This document shows, piece after piece, positions 17,641-29,400 of a DNA stretch of 30,405 bases (the stretch's first letter is position 1; each line of letters starts with the position of its first letter). The notes under the pieces are model-generated. The model searched no databases. It saw nothing but the letters and a program-made list of their open reading frames with translations, and was not told the origin of the DNA. The position numbers were made by a program, and so were the translations under genes. The DNA lies in NCBI GenBank assembly GCA_020650975.1, contig JAIPMN010041421.1, positions 1 to 30,405 of the forward strand. The letters are read 5' to 3'. Source of the stretch: Apostichopus californicus. Lineage: Eukaryota > Echinodermata > Holothuroidea > Aspidochirotida > Stichopodidae.

Positions 17641-20567
17641 CATTAAAAATGAAAGTGGGCCATTATCTAACAGGTTGAGGGGGAATTTTCCATATATTGA
17701 CCTGAAGAATGTGTCGAATTGGATCCAGGTAGTCTTCGAGGACCTGCCGAGATATCTTGACTGTGACAAGAGGATCGATATTCTGTGTGAAGTCTCCCTT
17801 GGCTTCAAAGAGGCAACACCGAATTGGCAGGGGATGATTCATATCTTGCATCAGGGGAGCCAGCACCCTGGGCAGTCATCAGTCAAATTCTTGCCTATGA
17901 TCAATATGTACTCTGGAGACAAATCGTGCATTGTGTCTACAATAGACTTTGTATGCAACCTTGCCATGAAGCACAACCTTCCCACTATTGTAACTTTTGA
18001 CCAGCCCTTGTATTGGAAGGCTGCCGAAATCCTCATTGATGCACAACAAAGTAGTCACCTAAAAGGCATTGTTCTGATGTTGGGGTATTTCCATACACTT
18101 ATGAACGTGATGGGGGCCATAGGAACTCTCATGCAAGGGACCGGTCTCAAAAACATACTTGAGACTGTCTATGGAGAAAATGCAGTTGTGCACATGATGA
18201 CAGGGAAAGCTGTCCAGAGGGCTATGCAGGGCCATACATAGCCAGCTTATAACGGAAATGGCCAAAGACGATCCAGAGATTCAGACACTGTTGGATCAAG
18301 CCGAGGAATTGTACTCCTCCCTTCTTAGCGGAGAGACGACACTAGGAGATGCTGCTTGTTCTGAGGTTTTGATCCAACTCGAGACAGTAATGGAGAAGAA
18401 GAAATCTGAACTTGCTCAGACCTCAAAGACCATCGAGTTGTGGCTGAATTATCAGCATATGGTTGGCATGGCAAGAATTTTGATCAAGGCGGATCGTACT
18501 GGGTCTTGGTTGATGCATTTGCAGGCAGTGTCCAATTCCCTAACTTTCTTTGCTGCAGCTGGGCGCTTCAATTACCTGCGATCTGCTCATTACTACCTGC
18601 AGCAAATGAGCAACCTGGAGGAAAAGCACCCAGACGTTTATCGAAAGTTCCTTGATGGTTTTCAAATTGTTCGTAGGAGCAATCAGTGCTGAACAGGGCT
18701 TAGTAGTGATCTTGTCATTGAACAAACGTTGATGAGGTCTCTAAAGAGCACTGGTGGTCTAACTCGCGGCAGTGGGATAACCGAGGACATGCGAAACCTT
18801 TGCACCTTATCTGCACCTGTAACATCCGAGTACAACATTGGGATGCAGGATTTCACAAACCTAACCTATACTACAAGTCCGCAACACAAAGACTCAACTC
18901 ATCAAAGAGATGCATCTGATCTCGAGAAAATTCGGATAAAGCGTGCAGCCTGCTCACCCTTCACATGTGATCCTACTCTGAGAAACATTGTCAACTGGAT
19001 AGTGGCTGGGCTAAATGTGAATGTACATGACTTTGAATCGGTTGGGAACAAGATCATTGAAGATATAATCGGAAAGTCTGCATTTACTTTCAAATTCAAG
19101 CGGAAAGACAGAGCCCAAACACTTTGGAATATCTCTGCTGTGAAGATTGCTTCTGATCGTACCATTGATCCTGCCCTTCTGTTCCAACGTTTCCTTCTGG
19201 TGTCATGGTCAGGAGATCTTCCCTTGAAGAGGTTTTGACGTATGAATTAAGCCCCTACCCTCCAGCCCTCTTTGAGACCAGGAACATTCTTCGAAAAGCA
19301 GATCAACCTCAGCTTGCTCAGACAATTCGAGACCATGCTGCGGACTTATCAAGTGAGGCTGTGATGAACTCTATTCCCAAAACAGATTGTTAAGTGCTTG
19401 ATGGTGGCTCTTTGCTCCATCGTTTACCATGGAAGAAAGGCGACACATAATGCAATAGCTGAGTCTTATGCAGACTTCACTTTGAGACATTACGGACAAG
19501 CGACAGTGGTGTTCGATGGCTATGGTGAAGGTCCCTCCATAAAAGACAACACGCATCAGAGACGACGAAAAAACCTGCACCATATTGTTAGTTTCACTGC
19601 AGAAACAGAGTTTTCAGGCAAAGAGGAGGACTTTTTGTCTCGTGACAAAAACAAGGCAGACATGATTGCTCTCATCAGCACAGCACTAACTAAACGGGGA
19701 TGCCATGTCATTCAGTCACCAGGGGATGCAGACGTTGATATCGTTAAGGCAACTGTTGAACGATCCTGTCATTGCACCACAACGTTGGTCGGTGAGGATA
19801 CAGATTTGCTGATCTTGCTCCTTCATTACTCCAGAACAGACAATGAGATCATCTACTTCCGTTCTGACGCAAACAAGCAGTCAAAAGTACACAGAGTGTA
19901 TAACATTAACCTGTTGAAAGAAACTTTAGGAGACGATGTGTGCAATGAGTTGCTCTTTGTACATGCCTACTCAGGATGTGATTCTACTTTAAGGATTTTC
20001 GGCATTGGAAAAAAGTCAGCCTTCCAGAAATCAGTGACATCTGATCCTGTCATGAAGTCCTGTGCTAGTGCATTCATCCTTCAAAACAAATCTCAAGAGG
20101 ACATATCAGATATTTGCGAAGACCTGATGGTTGATCTCTTTGGTGGCAAGTCTACCGATATGCTATCATCACTGCGCCATATCATTTTCACCAAAAAAAG
20201 TGGCAACTGCTCAAGCATTTGTCACTTCTGAACGGCTTCCCCCAACATCACCTGCAACAAGATTCCATAGCCAACGTGTGTACTTTGGATGGGGATGGCA
20301 AATGAAATGAACCCAACTGAATGGGGATGGAAACAGGAAAATGATCATTTAATTCCAATTACGACCCAAAACAATGCTGCGCCTGACAAACTCTTGAAAA
20401 TTATCCATTGCAACTGTTCGAGGGGATGCGAATACTCTCGATGCAGCTGCAGACGCTATGGACTCCCCTGCACTGATGCATGTGGCCCTTGCCAAACTGA
20501 AAACTGTGACAATCCAACCAACACTCACGAAGTCGATACTGAGGAGGATGATGACACTCAAAACTGA
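17641..20567 (+). pseudogene. Decayed transposon gene: XPG/FEN1-like nuclease with C-terminal cysteine cluster
   Basis: About 970 codons of one ancestral reading frame, now split. I recognise it as a large uncharacterised protein widespread in marine-invertebrate genomes. N-terminal part (17641-18234): SGPLSNRLR, TFDQPLYWKAAEI and FHTLMNVMGAIGTLMQGTGL. Middle (18240-19220): RTGSWLMHL and STGGLTRGSG. Nuclease core (19446-20197): VVFDGYGEGPSIKDN (FEN1-type VFDG), SPGDADVDIV, GEDTDLL, then GCDST and FGIGKKSAF. These align in order with the catalytic acids and the GIG helix-hairpin-helix of XPG/FEN nucleases, and all acids look intact. C terminus (20409-20510): nine cysteines in a CxCx3C...CxC...C pattern like a tesmin/CXC DNA-binding half. 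Breaks: frameshift near 18235, TGA at 18690-18692 at a likely Trp codon, frameshift near 19220, TAA at 19391-19393, frameshift near 19446, an extra A in the run near 20195, and a small deletion near 20287. No ATG opens the frame. Confidence 0.85.
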
Positions 20568-20673
20568 ACGCTCTGAAACGTATTCTATGGACAAAGGTGT
20601 TTGTGCATTAGGTGATAGTGGACAGCTGAAGGTCATAAGTTCAATTTCATAATGATTAAACAGTTCAGTGATA

Positions 20674-20942
20674 TCCAAAGTTGTCTTAATGTGTTCCTTG
20701 CCCCCAAAAACCTAGGGATAGACACCAAGATCATCAAATTTTAGGTGATAGTTACATAGTTATGATCATTAAGAGGTTTCGGCGGCCATCTTGGACGCCA
20801 TCTTGAAAAAAAACACTTTTCCGGGGGTCCTACTTTGGTAAACTTTTAGTATGTTATAAAGTACACTAAACCCCTACCAGAATCAGTTGAGAAACCTTTT
20901 GTAGCAATTTTTTGGGGGTTAAACTGTATTTTGACCTGACTA
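20674..20942 (-). repeat. Right TIR of the nested element
   Basis: Partner of 17372-17640; the inner edge reads GTCTTAATGTGTTCCTTGCC, complementary to the left TIR's inner edge. Confidence 0.88.
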
Positions 20943-20991
20943 CTCGTTCATTGAATTTTCAATCACAAATTAAAATAGATCAAAACGATGA

Positions 20992-21144
20992 TATAAGGTA
21001 CAACTCGAGGAATTTGTGAAAATCGGTTTCAACAACAGAAGAACGGCAGATTTGCTTGATTGCAGTGAATCAACTGTTATAAGAGGAGGCGTGCTTCTTC
21101 AGGCCTCTGGAAAAAAAGATGGATCTTTCGCAATACAAACCTAA
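20992..21144 (+). pseudogene. Helix-turn-helix remnant of a transposase or integrase-like gene
   Basis: Between TGA (20989) and TAA (21142) the frame reads LEEFVKIGFNNRRTADLLDC followed by SESTVIRGGVLLQ. This fits a helix-turn-helix of the 'GFsnrrIAdlLgvS.sTVyRR' kind found at the N terminus of several transposase and integrase-core proteins. It lies outside the nested element but inside the 5.7-kb one, so it may be what is left of the host element's own transposase. No catalytic domain follows. Fifty codons only, so tentative. Confidence 0.45.
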
Positions 21145-22309
21145 TGTTATTATGATGAGTGTATGAGTACGGTGCTGGTATTCCTCAGCTTGCGGACAAT
21201 CCCTAATACTACACTTGACCCTCATACTCGGTTGTTTTGATCCATTTCATTCAGTATCAGTCCGTACTCAATCTTCGGGAGTTTGTGCATGTTGAGACGA
21301 CGTAAAATTAAGCCCATTAGTATTTTTAATTAATAATTCGTGATTACCAGTTGTAATTTTCCCAAAAAATTATTGATTTGTTAGTACGAATTATAATTTT
21401 GCTGTAATGAAATACTTGTATGTTTTAATGAAACATTACTTGTTTAAAATGAGTTATTACATCATAATGATGAATTATTAATTTGTAACAATTAATGTCG
21501 TATTAATAAGTACCACACATGAAGAATTTTTAACATGCAATTATATACAAATTTTTATTTCATACGAATTGTAATTTCTTTAAATGATTATTGATTTTAC
21601 TAATTCATGCTAAGGGATCATTAAGTGTTTACAATGTTTTGTAAATTTGTAACAGCTAGTGGAATTACTATTGTATAATGCCTATAGTATTTCATAGTAA
21701 CAATTTATTAATTCATATTGTAAATTAAAAATTAAATGTTAACATTTGTAGTTACAAGGGTTAACAGTTATGATCATCTATGGTCATCATGATACACATC
21801 ACATTTTTCCATTGTCAAGAATATGTTAATTTTGATGCTCGGTTACTGAAGACATATAATACATGTTAAGTCATCACTTTCTTTTATTTTGACAAATGCT
21901 GAGCACATGGAAGGTCAAATCTCGGTCAAATTGATTAGACCAATGAAAAATAATCTGGGCCTAGCGACGGATGTTACTACTCTCCAAATTAGTTATTCCT
22001 TTTTGTCTATGAGTTGCTTGTTCCCTTTCGAAGTTACGGGAAACTTCTTCGACATTTTCGACCGCCAACGTGTGGATTATTTCTTCCATTTTATTTCTTT
22101 TGGATTCTGGAAACTTCCATTGCATGTGGTCTTCGGTGTACCGAGACGAAATTACTCTCCTGGAAAAGGGAGGGGCGCCGCAGGGACGACTTGAATGAGG
22201 CGGGAACAACAGCGTTCTACTGTAACAGCTCGGTGTACGTTACTGGGCAGGAGCACAGCCGGTAAATAGTCCGCGCCCACTTAATGCATACGTAGCCATT
22301 GTCAAGGGA
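21145..22309. other. AT-rich interior of the 5.7-kb element
   Basis: About 21300-21850 is very AT-rich with many TAATTA / AATTAAT words and no coding potential. Around 21890-22209 overlapping frames of 80-100 codons exist on both strands; none is recognisable. Confidence 0.5.
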
Positions 22310-22630
22310 GGACGAATTCTAAGTAGGCGCGGCTCGGCATCGACCGGCGATTTGTGGACGATTTCTGAGTCAACGGCCATTTCTGAATGAACGGTTTCTG
22401 TACTTCAACGGCGATTTCAAAATGGGCGGCTGTTGCATTTGAGCAACGATCTCTGAGTGGACGGTCTCTGTGTGAACAACCATCTCTGAGTGGACGGCGC
22501 CTCACGTTAAACGGCAATTTCTAAGTGGGCGGCTGCTTGCATTTGGGCGGCGATCTCTAAGTGAACGGTTTCTGGGTGAACGACCATTTCTAAGTGGACG
22601 GCGCCTCACGTTGACCCTTTCCGCGTTCCA
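22310..22630 (-). repeat. Right composite inverted end of the 5.7-kb element
   Basis: Complementary GGACGGCGCCTCACGTT blocks occur twice (about 22491 and 22596), matching the duplicated blocks of the left end in order. Confidence 0.8.
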
Positions 22631-22640
22631 TACGCCAAAA

Positions 22641-24180
22641 GGATAATATTCATCGTTGCAGAACGAGTCTGACCAAAGTTCATCGCATGATAAATTCAGT
22701 CAGCAGTATCGACAATTGTCACTCTCACATCATCAAACGCATTCGTGATATAAAATACTATTATGGCCTCCAGAACAATAAGCATCATCAAAGGCAATCT
22801 CAGTATAAATAACAATCCCATCATCCGTAGAACGAAACCATTCCTCTATGACACTGACTGTTTCGGTGTATTTCGGCGTCCCAAGAGAGCGCCCAGTTGA
22901 GATTCACAGTTGAGTTCAGAAAAACAATATAGCTAACCATAGTAATCACCGCTAACCATGTTTTATTTAAAAAACAAATAAAACTGTTAGCAAACTGCTC
23001 ATCCACTAGAGAGCCTGTGTAAGAGAATGTGTTAAAGTAATTTTATTTTATCATTAATCATATATTTACAGCTGATTACCAAGTGATCACGTTTTTTTTT
23101 ATAGAATTGCTGGTTGATTCCGCCAAACAAATTGAATACAAATCGAATACAAATTGAATACAAATACAAACAAATTGAATACAAAATTATACAAAAGCGG
23201 AAACTACCAGTTTGTGTAAGACTATTCCTTTGCTCCGTGCGCCACTGACTTTTAAGGTTAAATCCGTATTCTGCATTCAACTTTTCAACTGTCTAATTAA
23301 AATTCAGCACTATTGTGAGGTAAATAATCACACAATCACGATGCTGTATGTTTTCTTTTGTTGCCAAAAAACTTAAGCTTATTCGCAGAGATTGGTCGAA
23401 TGAAACATTCAATCAAAAATAAAAGGTGTCCCGTTCTTTGTTATTGTTTAGTTCGAGGTGAAAATATTAATCGGACGCATGCTTTCATTTCGACCAAATT
23501 AATTACAAACAAAGTTTTTACTCCCTCTGAAATTGATTTCATTCTTGAAAATCTCTATACGGGAGAACAAGAAATATCTGAAATGCTGCAAATTTTATGC
23601 GAGCTCTGGAATCAATTTCAACGTAATTTCTACTTTTGACATGTACTTTTGTGCTTGAAAATCACTGCGAGAGAACAATCATATGAAATGCCTGAACAAT
23701 CCCCTCCAGTTATAGATAATGTCATTATAAAACACATAACCGCGTGCTTAGTACACGTGTCCCCATCCGGACTCTTCCGGGTCTATTTCCTCCTTTCTTT
23801 CCGATGCCTTGATCGCCTAGTCACTGCAGTCAGTCTTAACATAGCTAGTCGTTCACAATTCGATTGACACTCACCCCCACCCACCCCATGCACTCTCCAT
23901 TCTGATTTTTATATGCCTGTCCCTAACTACCTTCTAAGTTCACTTTTGGCGTTCCACATTAATCGACTTTTTATTTCCTGTGAAGCTTTATTGCAAATGT
24001 TGTAGAAATACGGTTTTGTATAGTATCGTTCCTTGTTTACAGTGACTATGTGCGTTTCGAAGAAAGGAAATAGGCCTATATAAAACTGTTCATTAAAAAA
24101 AAATCGAACTTTGTTTAAGCTTGTTATATGATGAACATATCAGTGAACCTATTGAGGTATATATTCTTCATATGCAATGC
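22641..24180. other. No supportable gene; short AT repeats
   Basis: A tandem AATTGAATACAA motif (about four copies) sits at 23130-23185. The plus frame at 23358-23639 (93 codons) is the best ORF but has no recognisable domain or splice context; I would treat it as a hypothetical at most. Confidence 0.4.
23130..23185 (+). repeat. Short AATTGAATACAA tandem repeat
   Basis: GAATACAAA recurs at roughly 10-12-base and then ~22-base intervals, imperfectly. Confidence 0.75.
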
Positions 24181-26396
24181 GGGTTTCAATGGTCTGTGTT
24201 GATGCAACTTGCGAACAGGGACCGAGGAGACGGGGTGTGTTGGGGATGCATGGGGAGTGTTTGAGGGGTTGGGAGTTGGGCGGTTGCCAACTGTTTTTTA
24301 TTATTGTTCTCGTTCTTGCTATTCTGAAGAAAACAAACATTTGTCAGTGCGCCGCATCTACTGACCATGCACGTGACTAGTTTGCATTAATTTCACAAAT
24401 AGGAGCTGTACATGCACAAGGATGCTATAAAGAAAAACAATTTCTTTAATTGTAGCACACAATTTTTTTCTTTTTCTCCGGACTTCTCGGAGTGTAATTC
24501 GAGTTCATTGAAAGATACCTTTAATTAATGTAAACGTATATTTCATACATCATCTTTAACTTTGTCTGATGGTATGAAATAGACTCTTAAAACCTTATCA
24601 AGACCTACAAATACTAACATAGCGCCAACATTTTCCCACTTCAGAAAACCAACTTTTGAAATTTCGTGTGCCTATGTATCGTCATTTTTGGCTTGTTATA
24701 GGAATGCCCGGGGGCGTACATTCACTATATTCAAGGGGATGTAGAGCGATTTCGGGACCGACTAGTTTTTTTGAGACCGACGTTCGGTGCAACAAAAGTA
24801 GCATCGTATTTTCGTGGGGCGTCCATTTTCTGGGTCTCACTCCAGACTTTAAACCAGTACCGTGGCCAACTTGCATGTCGATTGCTATCCGACTAACCTG
24901 TAAATTTCCTAAATAAAGACACTTGTAACTTGGTAAGATCGTTTCTCAAGGGGGTGTACAATAGATCGATTCAGTTTTGATACCTGTATATTAGGGTTTA
25001 CCTCTTTCTCGAAAGACTGCAGTGACTGGCCGTGTAACGTTTGCAAAGTGAAACCAATATGAGTGACAATTAGTTCTATAATTACACCTGTAGATACTCA
25101 GACGGGTAGGAACGATTTCCGAGTGTGTTCATTGCTATTGACTTAGATAATTACACGAGTGCGGCGAAGCACCAGATGCTTGCAGCAGTTACACATAACG
25201 TTTTGGCGTCTGCTAGCAATTTTAAAGCACGTCATCAATACATGTCAGACAGGAATAATTATGACTCTTATAGTCACTATGTGGAATATAATATCAGAAG
25301 CCCGCCCCGAAAGCTTGCTGTAACATCCGCTGAGTGAGACGTTCTGAGACTTTTACTCTCATAGCAAGTTCAAAGCACGAAAATACATGTCAGAGAGATG
25401 ACCTGAATTTGTCTGAAATGTACTCTAAGCCCTGGTGGGAGTCCTCCGCTGGGAGTCCTGGGGACCTCCGCTGAAATTTTTTCACTTTTCAGATATTTTA
25501 ATCGGTTCTCTGAAAGTGACAATTAGATTTCAGAGAGGAACTCAAATTTCATTGGAATGTATTTGAAAGCACTATTGCGTTTGCAGATTTCTATAAGTTG
25601 TTCTCTTGAAGTGATCTAAAGGTACTGAAGTACATTGCTGAGAGGTAATTTACCCCATAATATTCATCCAAATCTGGGAAATGTATAGACGTTAGGGGAG
25701 ACAGGCGGCACTGCTTTCTTTCTCTTCATTTTTGTTTTCTAACTATTATAATCATTGGTGTACTATACCGGCACGCTGAATTCGGCTCCAAGTTTGGGAC
25801 CGACTTGCAATCGATTTGGGACACCCTTCCGTCTCACTCCTAAGTTTTCATCACCTGTTATTCATATTTAGTGGGCTGGACCAGCCTGGCATAAGTGGTA
25901 GCTCTCCGCTAGCATATATGTAGATAGGGGTATGGCAACATCCGGTACAATGCAATCACAGTTTTTTTCTAGCCGTGGTACGTACACAATCAGATCGGGC
26001 AGCGCAGGACGAACCTAGTACACCTGCACATCACTTCAGCAAGTCAGCATCAACAAGTCTCCTGTGAATAGAATTTGTCATGGAGGTTTAAGTACTTCCT
26101 GCCTACTGGTTATAACTGAAGGTTTGCCCATATGTTATGTCGTTATTTCTAATGTCATAAGTTTTTCTCGGTACAGTTTATGGATTGACTCATCCTCCAG
26201 TAGCCTAATCTAACACAATTTACCATACCCTAGTCATAACAAGTAACATAGGCCGAACTGTTCGACTGTGACTCACTTCTTACTTGTTACTGTTAGTACA
26301 CATTGAGAATAACGTCTAGTAGTAGTACTACTACTACTAGGCTATTACTTAGTACTGTTTGACATTAGCTTAGGTTGTGGCCATTACGTACGTAGG
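24181..26396. other. No supportable gene
   Basis: Open frames on opposite strands at 24149-24380 and 24656-24916 overlap each other and look random. A small direct repeat GGGAGTCCT...CCTCCGCTG occurs at about 25437-25474. Confidence 0.4.
26316..26340. repeat. CTAGTAGTAGTAC palindrome
   Basis: TAGTAGTAGTACTACTACTA is a perfect 20-base palindrome centred near 26326, extended by one more CTA repeat on the right. Could form a cruciform or be a trinucleotide expansion in both directions. Confidence 0.85.
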
Positions 26397-26402
26397 GTAT
26401 AA

Positions 26403-26433
26403 AGGTCTAGTCTTGGCCTAGGTCTAGTCTTGG
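26403..26433 (+). repeat. 17-bp direct repeat AGGTCTAGTCTTGG
   Basis: The 14-mer occurs at 26403 and 26420, just after a GGGTATAAAGG sequence (about 26395) that resembles a TATA box. No ORF follows convincingly: the ATG at 26477 gives only about a dozen codons. Confidence 0.8.
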
Positions 26434-29400
26434 ATCAAGTCCGGCGATATTTGCTGTAGTTATTCAGTTATTAACCATGCCTAGAATTACAGTGGGACTA
26501 CGATTCTATGTATGATGGTATACAGTAAGTTTGTGATAGAAGGGGCATTGGGTCTAATGTTCTTTAGTTTTAAAGGGAAAGCGGTGATGAACCACGATCT
26601 CGCTGATTTGTGGTTTATGTCCATACTTAAGCTATCTGATTTTATCCATGGTTTGCCCAGAATCCACCAGAAATCGAAAGAATTATACTTGTAAAGGTTG
26701 GGTGTCAATCAGCTCTGAGCAAGGAAAATATTCACCTTTGCTCATGTGTTGAAGTTTACTATGTGCTTACTTGTGCTGAATGGTGGGATAAAACAAGAAA
26801 GCATCTCAAAATTAAGGAATTGATGTTTCCTTTATTCATACATGGCAATTTTGCTGCAACATTAACATTAGGCCAATGTGTCTGCAAAACTTACTTCTTT
26901 GACTGTATGACTGTCATTACCTAACAGCTATGGTACATACTGTACATGTAGTCTACATACATGTATAATGGAGCTTGCCATATTCACCATTGTTTGTATG
27001 GAATGAAAATAAATCAGAGATTTCTTAAAGTATTAGACTATTCAAGTTTAAAGAAGGAGCTTCTGCATTTATCAGGGTAACAGAAAATCATGGTGTTATA
27101 GTACTTAATGAAAATGATAAATAATAGATAATCCTAAAATATAATAAATGGTCATAGTGACCAAGCTTTTGGGATCAAGCCCAGTTGACCAAATGTGCTC
27201 AAGTATTCACTCAACGAATTTGTTAAAAATGATAGACCAATGAGAATTCTCAATGTCAGTATACTGTAGGTATGACGTTATGAAATGTTGCTAAATATTG
27301 TCAAAATTGTTCAAGAATAATGCTGAAATTTTAGCTGGGTCTTAATGATACAAAATTACAAATTATTGACATAGTCTAGAATCTACCTTACGTTTCTAGT
27401 AAATTATCGTACTAAGAACCATGGTTATTGGGAGTGCTTTTGTGCTAAACGTCTATGCTATTCTGTGTACCTCTATGCCTAAAGTTTGATGTAACTGTTA
27501 AGAAACCCTTGTTCCTGCTTTGTTTAGGCATATTAGAAAGTACTGTACAGTAGCTAGATATATGCTTTAGCTTTTATGAAGTGAAAATGCCAGGTTGAAG
27601 AAACCAAAATTGGATGCAGAGGCATTGTCTGCAGAAGCATTGTTTACAATTCGTAATTTGATAGCAACTTAAAGTCGTTAGTGATTTCGCCTAAGTGATG
27701 TCACAATGCATTTAATGTTTGGTAAAAACAGTCCAGCTTGTGAATATTTGTATAGGCTAGGGGATATTAAAGACATTAATAAAGTAATTAGTAATTCCAC
27801 TGCTATTAGTCCATATATAATACAGTACAACAACTATCACTATTGGAAACAATGTAAACTAAGGCTTGTTTTGAGGTACAGTAATTGTATTATGTTTACA
27901 ATTTAATAAACCCTGTTTGTCAGTTCCTTAAACCTCATAAGTTTTTGTCAGTGTTATCCTTTACTAAAATTCCATAATCATATATTTCACTAGTTAGCTC
28001 GACTAGTGTCATGTAATGAAAAGTTGTTTTCGATGTGATTAAAACTTTTGAAGTGTGAAGTGTCTGGGCAAGAAAAATGTTGGGGCAAGAAATTAAACTC
28101 ATTAAATACACACTTGTGATGACTTTTTTTTATGGGTAAAAGAAAATCTATGTGGGTGTCTTAGTTTGCACAGAACTTGTAATCTTAGTTGGAAGAAAAC
28201 TGTAGATTTGATAATTGCTGTCCAAATGCGTAAAGCTACTGTAAGTAGCTTAAACTGAATCTCAAGGGATACAGAGTGAGGTTGCAGTCCTTAGTTCTCT
28301 TAAAGCCCTTCATGTGTGAACAATCTGGATGAGCAATATGTTTACCTAGTCATATCTGTCAAGGAGTACATTCCAAGAACTACTCAATACAGTAAATTTT
28401 ATTTCCCCATATACAGTACAGTACTGAGCGAGGTTAAAAACTCCCCTTCCTGATATCCCAGTCTTTAAAAGAAACATCCCAATCCATTGAACAGTTGGGT
28501 GTGCACACCAGTGTTTAGCACTAGGATGTCAAAAACGAGGGGAAGTTCTCGCAGTCAATTTATATTTTAGTGGAGGGGGCATTTTACAAAAACATTTCTT
28601 GGGATGTGGGTGTGCGGGTGATTTTATAGTGTTAGTAGTTATGCCAGTATCGAGATTTAACGCACATACTGTATATTATGTACATACAGTGCAGTGAACA
28701 CATGGTCGACCATTTCGAACAATTAACACACTGTGTAGTGTCGCATTAACAAAGCCAGTGTTTAATTCCTGGAAAGATTCAATGACCAATCACATTACTC
28801 CTTAGAAAAATCAACAAAACTTTAGTATATCCAGTTTGTTATTGGCGAGTTGTGTTACTACAGTAATGGTGCAAGTTGTAGGAATTACCAAGAATTGTTG
28901 CAGGAAATTCCCCCCCAAGAGGAGATATGATTGCAGGACCCTCTAGATAAATTGCAAGAATCCTGCAATCGTGCGTACTAATGTAAACACTGTTGCAGGC
29001 ACAACTGCACAGCTTTTGGTTAGTATTAGGTCAAGAGGTTCTGCTCCTCGTGGAATTTCATAGTCATTGCTGACTTTGCAATCTGCGGTCCCCCTTCACA
29101 ATTTTGCATGGTCTTTAAGAGTGACTCCATAGTCTTTCCTTTAGGGAGAAAGTAGACATTAAGGAAATATGTGACAGAGATTGAGACAGAGGGTCTCTTA
29201 CTGAATCCAGTCACCGATGTAGTTTGTGTTCATCAAGGATGAAAATTGGCCATAAAATTGGCAGATGACTTGATATTTGAAGTAAGAAAATTTATTACTG
29301 ATTCAAGTCAAGATGGTTAGCATTTAAGGTCACCCATTCCGATAATATCCAAAGAGGAAGGATTTGTATGGATGCTAAAAGCTGAATCTAAATAAAAAAC

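Larger units (their letters stand above)
17372..20942 (+). mobile_element. Nested element with ~270-bp TIRs and an XPG-nuclease gene (Academ-like candidate)
   Basis: TIRs 17372-17640 and 20674-20942 are inverted copies, well over 90% alike from about 17400 inward, both containing AAGATGGCGTCCAAGATGGC and ending TAGTCAGGTC / GACCTGACTA. The flanks are CTC on both sides (17369-17371 and 20943-20945), a possible 3-base target duplication. Small target duplications plus an XPG/FEN-type nuclease are, as I recall, features of the Academ superfamily, so Academ-like is my best label. The coding region starts right at the inner TIR edge without an ATG, suggesting this copy lost its 5' half by internal deletion. 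Confidence 0.66.
16944..22630. mobile_element. 5.7-kb element with long repetitive inverted ends (MULE-like)
   Basis: The left end TGGAACGCGGAAAGGGTCAA and following GTGAGGCGCCGTCCACT are mirrored at the right by AGTGGACGGCGCCTCAC and TTGACCCTTTCCGCGTTCCA. Both ends (about 16944-17290 and 22310-22630) are tandem runs of a roughly 20-base CCGTCCA-TCAGAAATGG motif. Flanks CACGCCATTA (16934-16943) and TACGCCAAAA (22631-22640) align over ten bases with seven identities including ACGCCA, an imperfect 9-10-base target duplication. Repeat-built ends plus this duplication length parallel the smaller element at 3744-4395. Its own transposase is not intact; an HTH-like remnant lies at 20992-21144. A second element appears nested inside at 17372-20942. 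Confidence 0.75.

Noticed and set aside
23358..23639. 93-codon plus frame
   Set aside because: Reads like plausible protein but no domain, start context or splice evidence; kept only as a remark.
29026..29214. 62-codon minus frame with KGKTMESLLKTMQN
   Set aside because: Protein-like composition suggested an old mobile-element fragment, but other frames are equally plausible and no family could be named.
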